A stretch of DNA of 35,964 nucleotides from Pseudomonas sp. GM49 (GTDB taxonomy: Bacteria; Pseudomonadota; Gammaproteobacteria; Pseudomonadales; Pseudomonadaceae): NCBI RefSeq assembly GCF_000282355.1, contig NZ_AKJL01000074.1, positions 1 through 35,964 on the forward strand. The letters run 5' to 3'. Below are positions 1 to 6,694 of the stretch, one piece after another; position 1 is the stretch's first letter, and each line of letters starts with the position of its first letter. The notes below the pieces were generated by a model that ran no database searches, was not told where the DNA came from, and saw only the letters and a program-made list of their open reading frames with translations. The translations under genes and the position numbers were made by a program.

Positions 1-2
1 CC

Positions 3-305
3 GCCATAAAGCGACTGGCTGCGGCTGGCGGTGCGATTTGCATCACCGACGCAGCCAAGCATCTGCAAGTTCAACCGTCGAAGCTGTTCGCCTGGATGGA
101 GCAGCACCGCTGGATCTTTCGGCGTCAGGGCTCAGGTCGCTGGACCGCCTACCAGCCTCGCATCACGTCCGGCTACATGATCCACAAAGTCACTTCCTTG
201 AAGTCTGATCCGGAAACCGGCGCCGAGCGCGCGGCCTTCGATCCACTGGTTACCCCGAAAGGCCTTGCTCGTCTGGCCGAATTCAACATCGGAGCCTCGC
301 TGTGA
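3..305 (+). CDS. Phage antirepressor, KilAC domain (C-terminal part, gene runs off the left edge)
   Basis: The reading frame is open from base 3, with no start inside the window, and ends at TGA 303-305. The visible 100 residues show the usual end of the KilAC/ANT DNA-binding domain: ITDAAKHLQVQPSKLFAWM, then RRQGSGRWTAYQ, then VTPKGLARLAEF. In this family the C-terminal KilAC domain binds DNA and the protein relieves repression of lytic genes; the N-terminal Bro/AntA-like part is outside the window. It overlaps the next gene by four bases (GTGA), so it belongs to the early transcript. Assignment of the domain is secure; the exact role in this phage is inferred. Confidence 0.8.
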   Translation, partial: AIKRLAAAGGAICITDAAKHLQVQPSKLFAWMEQHRWIFRRQGSGRWTAYQPRITSGYMIHKVTSLKSDPETGAERAAFDPLVTPKGLARLAEFNIGASL

Positions 306-1099
306 GCGTTCAAGCAATGTCCTGGGCGCTCTCTCTGCCCACCGAGTCCCTGAAAGACTCAAGCGCGCGTCATGTGTTGCTGTGCCTGGCCAACTACGCC
401 GGATCTAACGGCGCTGGTGCATTCCCATCGGCTTCGACGCTGGCTCAAGACACCGGCCTGTCCGAACGCACCGTTCGCTACAAGCTGGATGATCTGGAGA
501 AGTCCGGGCTCATCCAGAAGGGCAATCAAGCCATTGCCGCCGTGCACATTGAGCGTCATGACCGTCGCCCAGTCGTTTACGACCTTCAGCTATCGCGGGG
601 TGCAAATCCTGCACCCCGCACAAAGCGGGGTGCAGATGACGCAACGGGGTGCAGCTCACAACAGAACGGGGTGCAGCCTACGACAGAACGGGGTGCAGCC
701 ACTGCACCCAATACATCAATTAACCATCAAGTAACCGAAGAGCAGCAGCAGCGCGAGATTTCCGAAGTCATCGCCGAGCAGGATCGTCAGGCCCTCGCCG
801 CCGATGACCGCCAACGCTTCGCCATGTTCGTTGAGTGGGATCTGCCGGAGACCTGCATGGCTACCCAACTGAAAATCGCCGGCTTGCCTGCTGACTCGGT
901 AACCGACGAGCTGATCTCAGGGTTCAAGGGTTTCTTTGTCGCCAAGCCATCGACTGTCGACAGCGCTGCTGGCTGGTGCTTCCGACTGGCCACCTGGGTC
1001 AAGCGTGAGCGAGTCAACGCTGCCAGAACTGCATCGTCCGTAGCTTCAGATGAGTTCGACGATGACAACACCGAATGGATGAGTGGGGGTTCGAAATGA
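302..1099 (+). CDS. Replication initiator, lambda O-like (winged HTH plus DnaT-like C-terminus)
   Basis: This 265-residue protein starts at a GTG that overlaps the preceding stop. Residues about 20-75 form a winged helix-turn-helix (STLAQDTGLSERTVRYKLDDL), the type found in phage O-like initiators. Residues about 100-135 are a low-complexity linker encoded by an iteron array. Residues about 165-240 (FVEWDLPETCMATQLKIAGL ... WCFRLATWVKRER) resemble the DnaT/phage replication C-terminal domain. It is followed, with an ATGA overlap, by a lambda P-like loader, the classic O-P pair. Inferred role: bind the origin inside its own gene and recruit the loader with host DnaB. Confidence in the HTH is high and in the initiator role good. 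Confidence 0.8.
   Translation: MSVQAMSWALSLPTESLKDSSARHVLLCLANYAGSNGAGAFPSASTLAQDTGLSERTVRYKLDDLEKSGLIQKGNQAIAAVHIERHDRRPVVYDLQLSRGANPAPRTKRGADDATGCSSQQNGVQPTTERGAATAPNTSINHQVTEEQQQREISEVIAEQDRQALAADDRQRFAMFVEWDLPETCMATQLKIAGLPADSVTDELISGFKGFFVAKPSTVDSAAGWCFRLATWVKRERVNAARTASSVASDEFDDDNTEWMSGGSK
597..709 (+). repeat. GGGGTGCA iteron array, candidate replication origin inside the initiator gene
   Basis: The octamer GGGGTGCA occurs in direct orientation at 597-604, 627-634, 646-653, 668-675 and 690-697. It occurs inverted at 610-617 (TGCACCCC) and as a 7-base inverted copy at 703-709. The last three direct copies are spaced exactly 22 bp apart, about two helical turns. Copies 597-604 and 610-617 form a perfect 8-bp hairpin. 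The array encodes the interdomain linker of the O-like protein, the place where lambda carries its ori iterons. Origin function is inferred from position and architecture. Confidence 0.6.
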
Positions 1100-1788
1100 G
1101 AGCGGTTTCTACGGTAGCGGCCCAGGCCATGACCAAGGTTCGCCACGGCGAATTCATCGAAGCAACGACTGAGGTTTCGGCACAGGCCCGGCAGGATCAG
1201 GCTCACGCAACCGGCAAAGTGATCAACCAGCTCTTCCGCCAGTTACGCTCGATCCGAACCGCGTGGCGTCAAGCATGGCCAGACAAGAAGTCCTACATGG
1301 AATCGAAAGCCACCTGGTTGCAAGCGTTCATCGAGAACGGTATTTGCACCCAGGAGCAAATCGATATCGGCCTGATCCGCTGCCGCGCCGAACCGTCCGA
1401 TTTCATTCCGAGCGTGGGCAAATTCATTCAGGGGTGTGTGCCAGCGCCTGAGATGCTGAAGCCGCCTTTGCCGAGTGTCGAGACGGCCTACAACCAGGCG
1501 CTACGCAACTGCTACCCCGCCATGCGCGATGTTGCGAAGTGGTTTCACCCTGCCGTTTACCACGCCACCGCTGCGGCCGGCTTCAGCAGCCTGCCACTGC
1601 TCAGTCGTGAACTGGGTCTGATCAGTTTCGAAAAACGTTACCTGGAACAGGTCCGCAAGGTCTGGATGGGGCAGCAGCTGGCGCCTGTCCCGGTTGCAGA
1701 GCTCGCCGCGCCGTCAAAGCGCACGCCTGAAGTCGGAAATAAGGCCTTGGCAGAACTGCGCGCTCGCCGCGCCGGAGCATCCGTATGA
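1096..1788 (+). CDS. Helicase loader, lambda P-like replication protein
   Basis: The ATG at 1096 overlaps the stop of the initiator (ATGA), giving 230 residues; an upstream in-frame start at 1075 is less likely because it lies deep inside the previous gene. The central part (AWRQAWPDKKSYMESKATWL, then GLIRCRAEPSDFIPSVGKF) matches the lambda P family, in which a WxxAF..NGI..EQ segment precedes a conserved PSxGxF. Family role: deliver host DnaB helicase to the O-bound origin. Immediate coupling to the O-like gene and to DUF3310 downstream (ATGA overlap at 1785) supports a replication operon. Confidence 0.75.
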   Translation: MRAVSTVAAQAMTKVRHGEFIEATTEVSAQARQDQAHATGKVINQLFRQLRSIRTAWRQAWPDKKSYMESKATWLQAFIENGICTQEQIDIGLIRCRAEPSDFIPSVGKFIQGCVPAPEMLKPPLPSVETAYNQALRNCYPAMRDVAKWFHPAVYHATAAAGFSSLPLLSRELGLISFEKRYLEQVRKVWMGQQLAPVPVAELAAPSKRTPEVGNKALAELRARRAGASV

Positions 1789-2003
1789 GTGCGTTGAACA
1801 CACAAGTTGCCGGTGGTCATTACAAATCACTGAAGATCCAGCCGATCGAATACATCCACGCGAACAGCATTCCGTTCGCCGAAGGCAGCGTCATCAAGTA
1901 CGTGACTCGGTGGCGTGACAAGGGCGGCATCGCCGATTTGGAGAAGGCCAAGCACTTTCTCGAGTTGTTGATCGAGCTTGAGCGGGCGAGGGCGCCAGAA
2001 TGA
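1785..2003 (+). CDS. DUF3310 family small phage protein
   Basis: This 72-residue protein has the family signature HYKSLKIQPIEYIHAN, then FAEGSVIKYVTRW, then DLEKAKHFLELLIELE. DUF3310 proteins are common in phage replication regions and are sometimes labelled nucleotide-kinase-like, although no kinase motif is present here. The gene overlaps both neighbours by four bases, so it is translationally coupled to the P-like gene and the nuclease. Function in this phage is unknown. Confidence 0.8.
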   Translation: MSALNTQVAGGHYKSLKIQPIEYIHANSIPFAEGSVIKYVTRWRDKGGIADLEKAKHFLELLIELERARAPE

Positions 2004-2431
2004 AGTCAGCCAGTCCCAAGCTGTTCAAACAGAAGGAAGTCCGTGCCAAGCCAATCGACCGGGAAGGTCAGGAACAGGCCGCATTGATGCGCGAGCTTGA
2101 GCTGCGCTACCCGGCAGTGTTTGAGTTGATCTATCACGTGCCCAACGGCGGGCACCGCGTGAAGGCGGTCGCCGGCAAGTTGAAAGCCCATGGCGTGAAG
2201 GCTGGCATTCCGGACCTGGTGCTGACCATGGCGCGCGGCGGGTTCTTTGGCTTGTACATCGAGTTCAAGGCCACACCGCCGAACGATGCCCCTATCTCAT
2301 CCAGTCAGCATGCGCGCATTCGCAAGCTCAATGAGCAGGGGTATTTGGCGGTGGTGTGCCGTGGCCACTTCGACACCATCGAGCAGATTCGCGCTTACCT
2401 GCGGCTCGCTCCTACAGTGGTGGCCGCATGA
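2000..2431 (+). CDS. VRR-NUC domain nuclease
   Basis: This 143-residue protein is of the PD-(D/E)xK fold. The catalytic core is readable as GIPDLVL (D72) followed by YIEFKA (E88, K90), preceded by the conserved VPNGGHR segment at about 48-53 and followed by QHARIRKLNEQGY. VRR-NUC enzymes act on branched or flapped DNA; stand-alone phage versions sit in replication/recombination clusters and are thought to act like Holliday-junction or flap nucleases. The gene overlaps DUF3310 and the recombinase gene by four bases each. Confidence 0.85.
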   Translation: MKSASPKLFKQKEVRAKPIDREGQEQAALMRELELRYPAVFELIYHVPNGGHRVKAVAGKLKAHGVKAGIPDLVLTMARGGFFGLYIEFKATPPNDAPISSSQHARIRKLNEQGYLAVVCRGHFDTIEQIRAYLRLAPTVVAA

Positions 2432-3714
2432 CAATGACCGTGGCCTTTTCTGATGCCGAGATTCGTCGGCGTGCCGATGATCCGGCTGCGGTACTGATGC
2501 GTGACCCGCGTCACCCGGGGCTGTACTTCCGGTTCACCGAGGCCCGTCCACGCGGGACCTGGAGCTTGGTAGTGCGCAAGAAATGGAACCGCATTGGCGC
2601 CTATCCGGACCTGTCGGCGAAAGCGGTGCTGGCGGCATTGCCGGACCTGCGCATGCGGCTGAGCACCGACCCGGAAGCGGGTGCCGCCGTATCGCCGTGG
2701 GCAACGCTGGGTGAGCTGCTGAACTGGTACGCCGACCGGATGAGCCGCGACCGCAACCTCTCCGACAAGCGCAAGGCCACGGGCAAGTCAGCCATCGCGT
2801 GCCACCTGATTCCGCGCGTGGGTGATTTGGCGTTGGCCGATGTCCGTCACGGCACCCTCGACACCCAACTGATGTGGCCGCTGCAGGAGACGCTGTCGCT
2901 GGAGTTCGTCCGGCTGATCTTCGGCCTGCTGGTGGTCGCCTGCCGCCAGGCGCACACACTGGGGCTGATCCCGTCCAACCCGATGGCAGGGATCAAGTTC
3001 AGCGACTTCTCCAAGACCAAGATCAAGGCCAAGCCGGCTCGCCTGCGCGGCGTGCAGATCGAGGGGCTGCTGGGCCAGCTGCATGAGCTGTTCGAGTTCG
3101 ACCCGCAGCCGGCCATGCTCGCACTGATGATGCTGTGCCACGGCACCCGCATCGGCGAAACCCGCAAAGCGCAGTGGTCGCACATCAGTCTCGCCGAACG
3201 CACCTGGTACCTGCCGGTGGGCAATACCAAGACCCGCGTTGAGCACTCGCTCCCGCTGACGGAGCAGGTCTGCAACCTTCTAATCCGGTACCGCGCAGCG
3301 CAACAGGCGAGCCATTACGACGGCGACTGCCTGTTTCGCTCCCACAGTGGGAAGGGCATGAGCGAAGGGCAAGCCAGCGCCGTGTTCACCGGGCTGGGGA
3401 AGGGCGAGTGGAGCAGTCACGACTTGCGCAAGTTGGCCAGGACTGGGTGGGCAGACCTCGGGATCGACTTCCTGATTGGCGAGATGCTGATCAACCACGC
3501 CATGGGCCACAACGTGCAGGCCTACATCCACACCACCGTTGAAGAGCGCAAGCGCGCTGCCCTCGAACTGTGGCACGCCCATTTAGACCAGAAGGGTTTT
3601 GCCCTGATTCACGGGTTGAAGGGCGGTAGAAACGAAAATTCGGGTAATCCGCTGGAAGCCACGGAACACAAGGGCTGCAAGGCCATTCAAGAATCAACCA
3701 TAGGCGAGGTTTAA
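2428..3714 (+). CDS. Tyrosine recombinase (integrase family, P4-like C-terminus)
   Basis: The ATG at 2428 overlaps the nuclease stop (ATGA) and gives 428 residues; longer in-frame starts lie inside the nuclease gene. The catalytic set is complete: R241 (CHGTRIGE), K268 (NTKTR), H331/R334 (HDLRK), H357 (INHAMGH) and Y366 (AYIHTT). The N-terminus (about 20-80) resembles the arm-binding fold of P4-type integrases. The position is unusual: it lies inside the replication operon and about 25 kb from the visible attachment site at 29.16 kb. It may be the integrase, if attP lies near here in the circular phage, or an accessory resolvase. The family call is secure; the job is not. Confidence 0.85.
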   Translation: MTMTVAFSDAEIRRRADDPAAVLMRDPRHPGLYFRFTEARPRGTWSLVVRKKWNRIGAYPDLSAKAVLAALPDLRMRLSTDPEAGAAVSPWATLGELLNWYADRMSRDRNLSDKRKATGKSAIACHLIPRVGDLALADVRHGTLDTQLMWPLQETLSLEFVRLIFGLLVVACRQAHTLGLIPSNPMAGIKFSDFSKTKIKAKPARLRGVQIEGLLGQLHELFEFDPQPAMLALMMLCHGTRIGETRKAQWSHISLAERTWYLPVGNTKTRVEHSLPLTEQVCNLLIRYRAAQQASHYDGDCLFRSHSGKGMSEGQASAVFTGLGKGEWSSHDLRKLARTGWADLGIDFLIGEMLINHAMGHNVQAYIHTTVEERKRAALELWHAHLDQKGFALIHGLKGGRNENSGNPLEATEHKGCKAIQESTIGEV

Positions 3715-3716
3715 AA

Positions 3717-4031
3717 ATGGACAAAAGGACTCACGGACCCGCCCTTGTGCGCAGTTTGATACCGCTCACCGAGTGCCCGTCCTGTGCCGGGAAAGGGACC
3801 ATCAAAGGGGTATTTCACGAACTCGACTGCATCGGTTGTCACTCTTCGGGCTTCGTTCATGCCCAGACCTTGGAGCCGCTGTTGATCGAAGATCTGGTGG
3901 TTCAGCTGGGCAGGATGGTCCGGCGGGAGCGCAGTCAGTTGGTCGGCAAGAATCCAACACGCTGCATCGTTGATGAATACCAGCAGAGCAACAGCCGCGG
4001 CGCCGGCCGTTCGACTTACAAGGGGGATTGA
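3717..4031 (+). CDS. Small zinc-ribbon protein (DnaJ-type CxxCxGxG motif)
   Basis: This 104-residue protein has paired cysteines at C20/C23 (CPSCAGKG) and C38/C41 (CIGCHSSG), arranged like a half DnaJ zinc finger. The rest is helical (LLIEDLVVQLGRMVRRERSQ) with a basic tail. Similar small cysteine-pair proteins sit just before the late regulator in lambdoid phages of pseudomonads. It starts two bases after the recombinase stop, with GAGG about ten bases upstream. No function is assigned; nucleic-acid or protein contact is plausible. Confidence 0.7.
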   Translation: MDKRTHGPALVRSLIPLTECPSCAGKGTIKGVFHELDCIGCHSSGFVHAQTLEPLLIEDLVVQLGRMVRRERSQLVGKNPTRCIVDEYQQSNSRGAGRSTYKGD

Positions 4032-4034
4032 GTC

Positions 4035-4598
4035 ATGGGCATCTATAAAGACGTGATGGGAACACTGGTGCGGGTACTGGCCGCCGACAACATCGACAAC
4101 AGCACCAAGCAGAGCTGGCAGAAGTTGATCGATGCCGACCTTCGCCAAGGTGGCACCGGTAGCTCGCTCTCTGTACGCGACAAGTTCGACTATGACTGCT
4201 GCCTCTATGCGCTACTGCATCGTCAGCTTGAGCCTGCCCAGTGGGATGTTCTTGTTGCGAAATACTCCACGCACAAGGCCAACAAGGTTGCAGCCATCGG
4301 CCGTCTGGTGGCCCGTATGGTTTCCCCGGCACCGCAACTGTTCACATATAAGGCGCTCACTGCGTGGGCCATTCCCAAGCTGAAGGGTGTCCAGAACGGC
4401 AAGCGCTCCACCGACATGATCGTCCTGCCGGCCGAGTTCTACGACATGAACACCTGGGACATGGACGGGAAGCCAGAGTCGACACGCCGGCGCTGGAAGA
4501 CCGGAATTTCCAAGCGCCTGGAGTCGTTGGAAGAGGCCGCAGTCATCCATGCAACTGAGATATTCGACCGGGAAGAAATTTTTATTGATGCTGCTTGA
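4035..4598 (+). CDS. Candidate late-gene regulator (Q-position protein), not firmly recognised
   Basis: This 187-residue soluble protein has no membrane segment. The N-terminal half is helical with YDCCLYALLHRQLEPAQWDV at about 54-73; the C-terminal half ends TRRRWKTGISKRLESLEEAA, a basic segment compatible with nucleic-acid contact. It is the last gene of the early run and is followed by a terminator and then the lysis/packaging genes, which is where lambdoid phages place the antiterminator Q. The assignment rests on position and general character; no Q signature can be seen. It is separated by three bases from the zinc-ribbon gene. Confidence 0.5.
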   Translation: MGIYKDVMGTLVRVLAADNIDNSTKQSWQKLIDADLRQGGTGSSLSVRDKFDYDCCLYALLHRQLEPAQWDVLVAKYSTHKANKVAAIGRLVARMVSPAPQLFTYKALTAWAIPKLKGVQNGKRSTDMIVLPAEFYDMNTWDMDGKPESTRRRWKTGISKRLESLEEAAVIHATEIFDREEIFIDAA

Positions 4599-4669
4599 CC
4601 TAGTGGCGGAATGATCGTAATTTAGCCACATCATGTCGATCTTGCGCGTTTATGAGAGGCGACACATCG

Positions 4670-4695
4670 AACCCGACCAAAGTGTCGGGTTTTTC
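4670..4695 (+). terminator. Rho-independent terminator at the end of the early region
   Basis: An 8-bp stem (AACCCGAC at 4670-4677 with GTCGGGTT at 4684-4691) closes a 6-base loop and runs into TTTTTC. It lies 72 bp after the last early gene, as expected for the stop that a late antiterminator must override. Confidence 0.8.
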
Positions 4696-4697
4696 AT

Positions 4698-4706
4698 TGC
4701 TACAAT
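4698..4706 (+). promoter_or_regulatory. Candidate extended -10 promoter for the two small membrane genes
   Basis: TGC-TACAAT is a full TGn extended -10 element one base off TATAAT. No convincing -35 hexamer is seen, as expected for the extended -10 class. It sits between the 4670-4695 terminator and the gene starting at 4764, so a transcript from it would begin near 4713 and stop at the 5308-5334 terminator. Confidence 0.4.
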
Positions 4707-4763
4707 GTGTGTATGGTTATCCCTGTGGTGCCATCGGCAGGGTATCGTTTAGCAAGGATGTTG

Positions 4764-4964
4764 ATGAACAACAAAACCATTCGATGGATAACCAATCTAC
4801 TGTTGTGTATTGGCACCGGATTTATGGTTACTGGTGCTGCCACGTTGGTAATTGGCGACGTAATTGACGCTGATACGGTTCGGACAGGTGCTACGATGTC
4901 CGCTATCAGCTTCTTCGTAATCGTTGCTTCCTATGTGGTAGCCATGCTTGAGGAGGATTCATGA
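4764..4964 (+). CDS. Small membrane protein, two transmembrane segments
   Basis: The start at 4764 is preferred because AAGGA ends five bases upstream; the in-frame ATG at 4758 overlaps that site. The 66-residue product has a short basic N-terminus (MNNKTIRW) and two hydrophobic stretches, ITNLLLCIGTGFMVTGAATL and SAISFFVIVASYVVAML. The gene overlaps the next by four bases (ATGA). The pair is bracketed by terminators and has its own candidate promoter, an arrangement typical of morons. Possible roles include superinfection exclusion or a lysis accessory; nothing in the sequence decides this. Confidence 0.6.
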   Translation: MNNKTIRWITNLLLCIGTGFMVTGAATLVIGDVIDADTVRTGATMSAISFFVIVASYVVAMLEEDS

Positions 4965-5287
4965 CCGTTCTGATCCTGTCCCTGTGGGCATTGGGAATTC
5001 TTTTGCTAATCGGTGTAGCGGTTTATCGTGGGAGGAACACTGCCCCCGCGTTATCGGCCAAGATTGGTGAGCCCGCTGTAGCTGCTAGTGCGCTGAAAGT
5101 ACACGTGCAGAGCGCGGCGCGTGTCGTGCGAGATACCAAAGGTGGAAAGTGGAAAGTAATTCGCGACCGCTCACCTGAACGTGAACAGCACTATGGCGCG
5201 TTGGTTGCCAGCGCAGGAAAACCGCATAAGCCTGGATCGAAGACTGGTTTCGTGCGCTTTCGTAAGCCTGGCAAGTCACCCCATTAA
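4961..5287 (+). CDS. Membrane-anchored small protein, possible DUF2188-like domain
   Basis: This 108-residue protein has one N-terminal hydrophobic segment (VLILSLWALGILLLIGVAV), followed by a basic soluble part. The stretch VVRDTKGGKWKVIRDRSPER resembles the first strand pair of DUF2188-type domains, but the usual continuation is missing, so this is only a suggestion. It is translationally coupled to the preceding two-TM gene and ends 20 bp before a strong terminator. The charge and topology suggest an inner-membrane protein with a cytoplasmic or periplasmic basic tail. Confidence 0.55.
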   Translation: MTVLILSLWALGILLLIGVAVYRGRNTAPALSAKIGEPAVAASALKVHVQSAARVVRDTKGGKWKVIRDRSPEREQHYGALVASAGKPHKPGSKTGFVRFRKPGKSPH

Positions 5288-5307
5288 ATTTGACTGAAGA
5301 ACAATTG

Positions 5308-5334
5308 AAGCCCCGCCAAGTGCGGGGCTTTTTC
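5308..5334 (+). terminator. Rho-independent terminator after the small membrane gene pair
   Basis: The stem AAGCCCCGC (5308-5316) and GCGGGGCTT (5322-5330) with a 5-base loop is followed by a T-run broken by one C. It separates the membrane gene pair from the holin genes. Confidence 0.85.
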
Positions 5335-5422
5335 GTTTTCGGCTCCACCACACCCATCGCTCCGAGCTGGGAGTGCTGTTGGGGCCGGATCTATACCGCT
5401 CCCCGCGAGGGAGGAATCCGAG

Positions 5423-5752
5423 ATGCCAAACATGCCTGACAAACCAGACACCTGGCTCATCGTCATGGCCTGGCTCAGCCAACATTCCCCAATGTTCTAT
5501 GCCGCGACACTGTCGTGCTGGATCGCCTTCTTGCGGGTCATCTACGGGGGCGGCGGGCGGCGACAGGCCCTGCTCGAATCCTGCCTTTGTGGCGCGATCA
5601 CGGCTGGGGCATTCCCGCTACTCGAATACTTCAACCTTCCATCGAGTCTGGCTGCCGCGCTGGGCGCCATCATCGGCACCCTTGGCGTGAAGAAGGTTGC
5701 CGCCTTGGCTGACCGATTCACCGACTTCAAATTGCCCAAGCGGCAGGAGTGA
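5423..5752 (+). CDS. Holin, lambda S family (Phage_holin_3)
   Basis: This 109-residue protein opens MPNMPDKPDTWL, as lambda S does with MPEKHDLL, and continues with three hydrophobic segments: MFYAATLSCWIAFLRVIY, CLCGAITAGAFPLLEY and SLAAALGAIIGTLGVKKVAA. It ends in a charged tail. The class I holin topology fits an inner-membrane pore that releases the endolysin. AGGGAGGA ends seven bases before the ATG at 5423. A second ATG at 5432 gives a 106-residue form, echoing the lambda holin/antiholin dual start, although no positive charge lies between the two Met codons. Confidence 0.8.
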   Translation: MPNMPDKPDTWLIVMAWLSQHSPMFYAATLSCWIAFLRVIYGGGGRRQALLESCLCGAITAGAFPLLEYFNLPSSLAAALGAIIGTLGVKKVAALADRFTDFKLPKRQE

Positions 5753-5755
5753 CCC

Positions 5756-5950
5756 ATGCAACTGATCGACAACTGGAAACAAGCGCTGAGCATGACCAGC
5801 GTTCAGGCGGGTGGTGCAATCGCCGCCCTTGGCGTGGCTGAGCAACTGATGCCATCGCTTCAGGCAGTGTTGCCACCAATTGCCTATGGCGTGCTGGGCC
5901 TACTGGTGATGATTGCCCGGGTCGTGCTGCAGCCGAAGCTGACCAAGTAG
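5756..5950 (+). CDS. Second holin-like small membrane protein (DUF7940-like)
   Basis: This 64-residue product begins MQLIDNWKQALSMTSVQAGG, a recurrent opening of small holin-class proteins in pseudomonad phages. It has two hydrophobic segments (AGGAIAALGVAEQL and IAYGVLGLLVMIARVVL) and the short basic tail QPKLTK. It starts three bases after the S-like holin stop, so the two are co-translated. It may be an antiholin or a partner holin. Confidence 0.65.
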   Translation: MQLIDNWKQALSMTSVQAGGAIAALGVAEQLMPSLQAVLPPIAYGVLGLLVMIARVVLQPKLTK

Positions 5951-5960
5951 GTGACTGGTG

Positions 5961-6149
5961 ATGGCGTGCACTGGATGCGCATCCCGGCGTGAATGGCTTA
6001 AGAAGTGGAGTGCAGTTGCGTATGAGCGGGCAAGCGATCTCCTATCTCGCCGAGATACTGAGCGAACAGAAGAAACAGACAGCGATCCTCGAACGGATGG
6101 CAGAGCAACAGAGCCTGCTGATCCAAGCGCTGGCCGAGGACGAGCCTGA
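5961..6149 (+). CDS. Small CxxC phage protein, overlaps the next gene in another frame
   Basis: The product opens MACTGCASRREWLKKWSAVA, a short CxxC-plus-basic-helix pattern often seen between holin and HNH genes of pseudomonad phages. AGGTGA ends six bases before the ATG. From about residue 20 the reading frame lies on top of the 6022-6201 gene, and the C-terminal part (RDTERTEETDSDPRTDG) looks like low-complexity shadow sequence. The N-terminal half is probably real; how far the natural protein extends is uncertain. Confidence 0.45.
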   Translation: MACTGCASRREWLKKWSAVAYERASDLLSRRDTERTEETDSDPRTDGRATEPADPSAGRGRA

Positions 6150-6201
6150 ATACTCTAATGCACAGCCCCTCACCTATATGGATGGCACGCCATGCCCTTG
6201 A
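6022..6201 (+). CDS. Small coiled-coil phage protein between holin and HNH
   Basis: This 59-residue protein begins MSGQAISYLAEILSEQKKQT. Heptad-like ILERMAEQQSLLIQAL follows, then the conserved-looking end PLTYMDGTPCP. GGAG lies about eleven bases upstream. It overlaps the HNH gene start by ten bases. No function is assigned. Confidence 0.6.
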   Translation: MSGQAISYLAEILSEQKKQTAILERMAEQQSLLIQALAEDEPEYSNAQPLTYMDGTPCP

Positions 6202-6560
6202 GGCCGCAGCGCCCATGCCGGGCCCAGGGTTGCCGATCCCTGCACCGCAATTCCAACGGCTACTGCGATGGCCATGCCGAGGTGGCTGTCGAGCAGGCCA
6301 AGGCTTGGGCCACACGCAAGGGCTCAGGCCGTGGTGGTCGTCCGTGGCGCCGTTTGCGCGATCGGGTGATGAAGCGCGACCAGTACCTGTGCCGATGCGA
6401 CGAGTGCATCAGGCTCGACAGGATCCGTGAAGCCCATGAGGTTGACCACATTGTGGCTCTGGCCCTCGGCGGCACAGACGAGCCGGCCAACCTCCGGGCG
6501 ATCAACCGCGACTGCCACAAAGAGAAGACGCAGCGCGAGTCGAAATCGATCAAAAAATGA
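6192..6560 (+). CDS. HNH endonuclease next to the packaging site
   Basis: This 122-residue protein has an N-terminal Cys/His cluster (C9, C14, C25, H28) and the HNH core: VDHIVALALGG with H86, N100 (EPANLRA) and H109 (DCHKEKTQRE), with C67/C69/C72 as zinc ligands. HNH proteins encoded just before TerS in HK97-type cos phages are needed with terminase for specific cos cleavage and head morphogenesis; the same location here supports that role. Confidence 0.9.
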   Translation: MPLRPQRPCRAQGCRSLHRNSNGYCDGHAEVAVEQAKAWATRKGSGRGGRPWRRLRDRVMKRDQYLCRCDECIRLDRIREAHEVDHIVALALGGTDEPANLRAINRDCHKEKTQRESKSIKK

Positions 6561-6589
6561 TCGAAAATGGCCGGAATGATAAGGGATCT

Positions 6590-6690
6590 CGTTCAGGGGA
6601 GGGGGAGGGGCAAAAGTTCATGCCTTTTTACTCGGACACCGCGCCCTCAATCGTTTTCTTACGCCCGCGAAATTAAAAAATCAGGAGTTG
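6590..6690 (+). other. Probable cos site region
   Basis: The only non-coding gap between HNH and TerS begins with a polypurine tract, GGGGAGGGGGAGGGGC at 6597-6612, followed by CAAAAGTTCATGCC and a pyrimidine-rich stretch up to the TerS ribosome site. HNH-cos phages of this type carry a G-rich tract followed by CAAAA at the cohesive end. The exact nick positions cannot be read from sequence. Confidence 0.5.
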
Positions 6691-6694
6691 CGCG

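Noticed and set aside
2356..2427. Longer recombinase beginning inside the VRR-NUC gene
   Set aside because: The extra residues are a shadow of the nuclease; the ATGA overlap at 2428 gives the expected family N-terminus.
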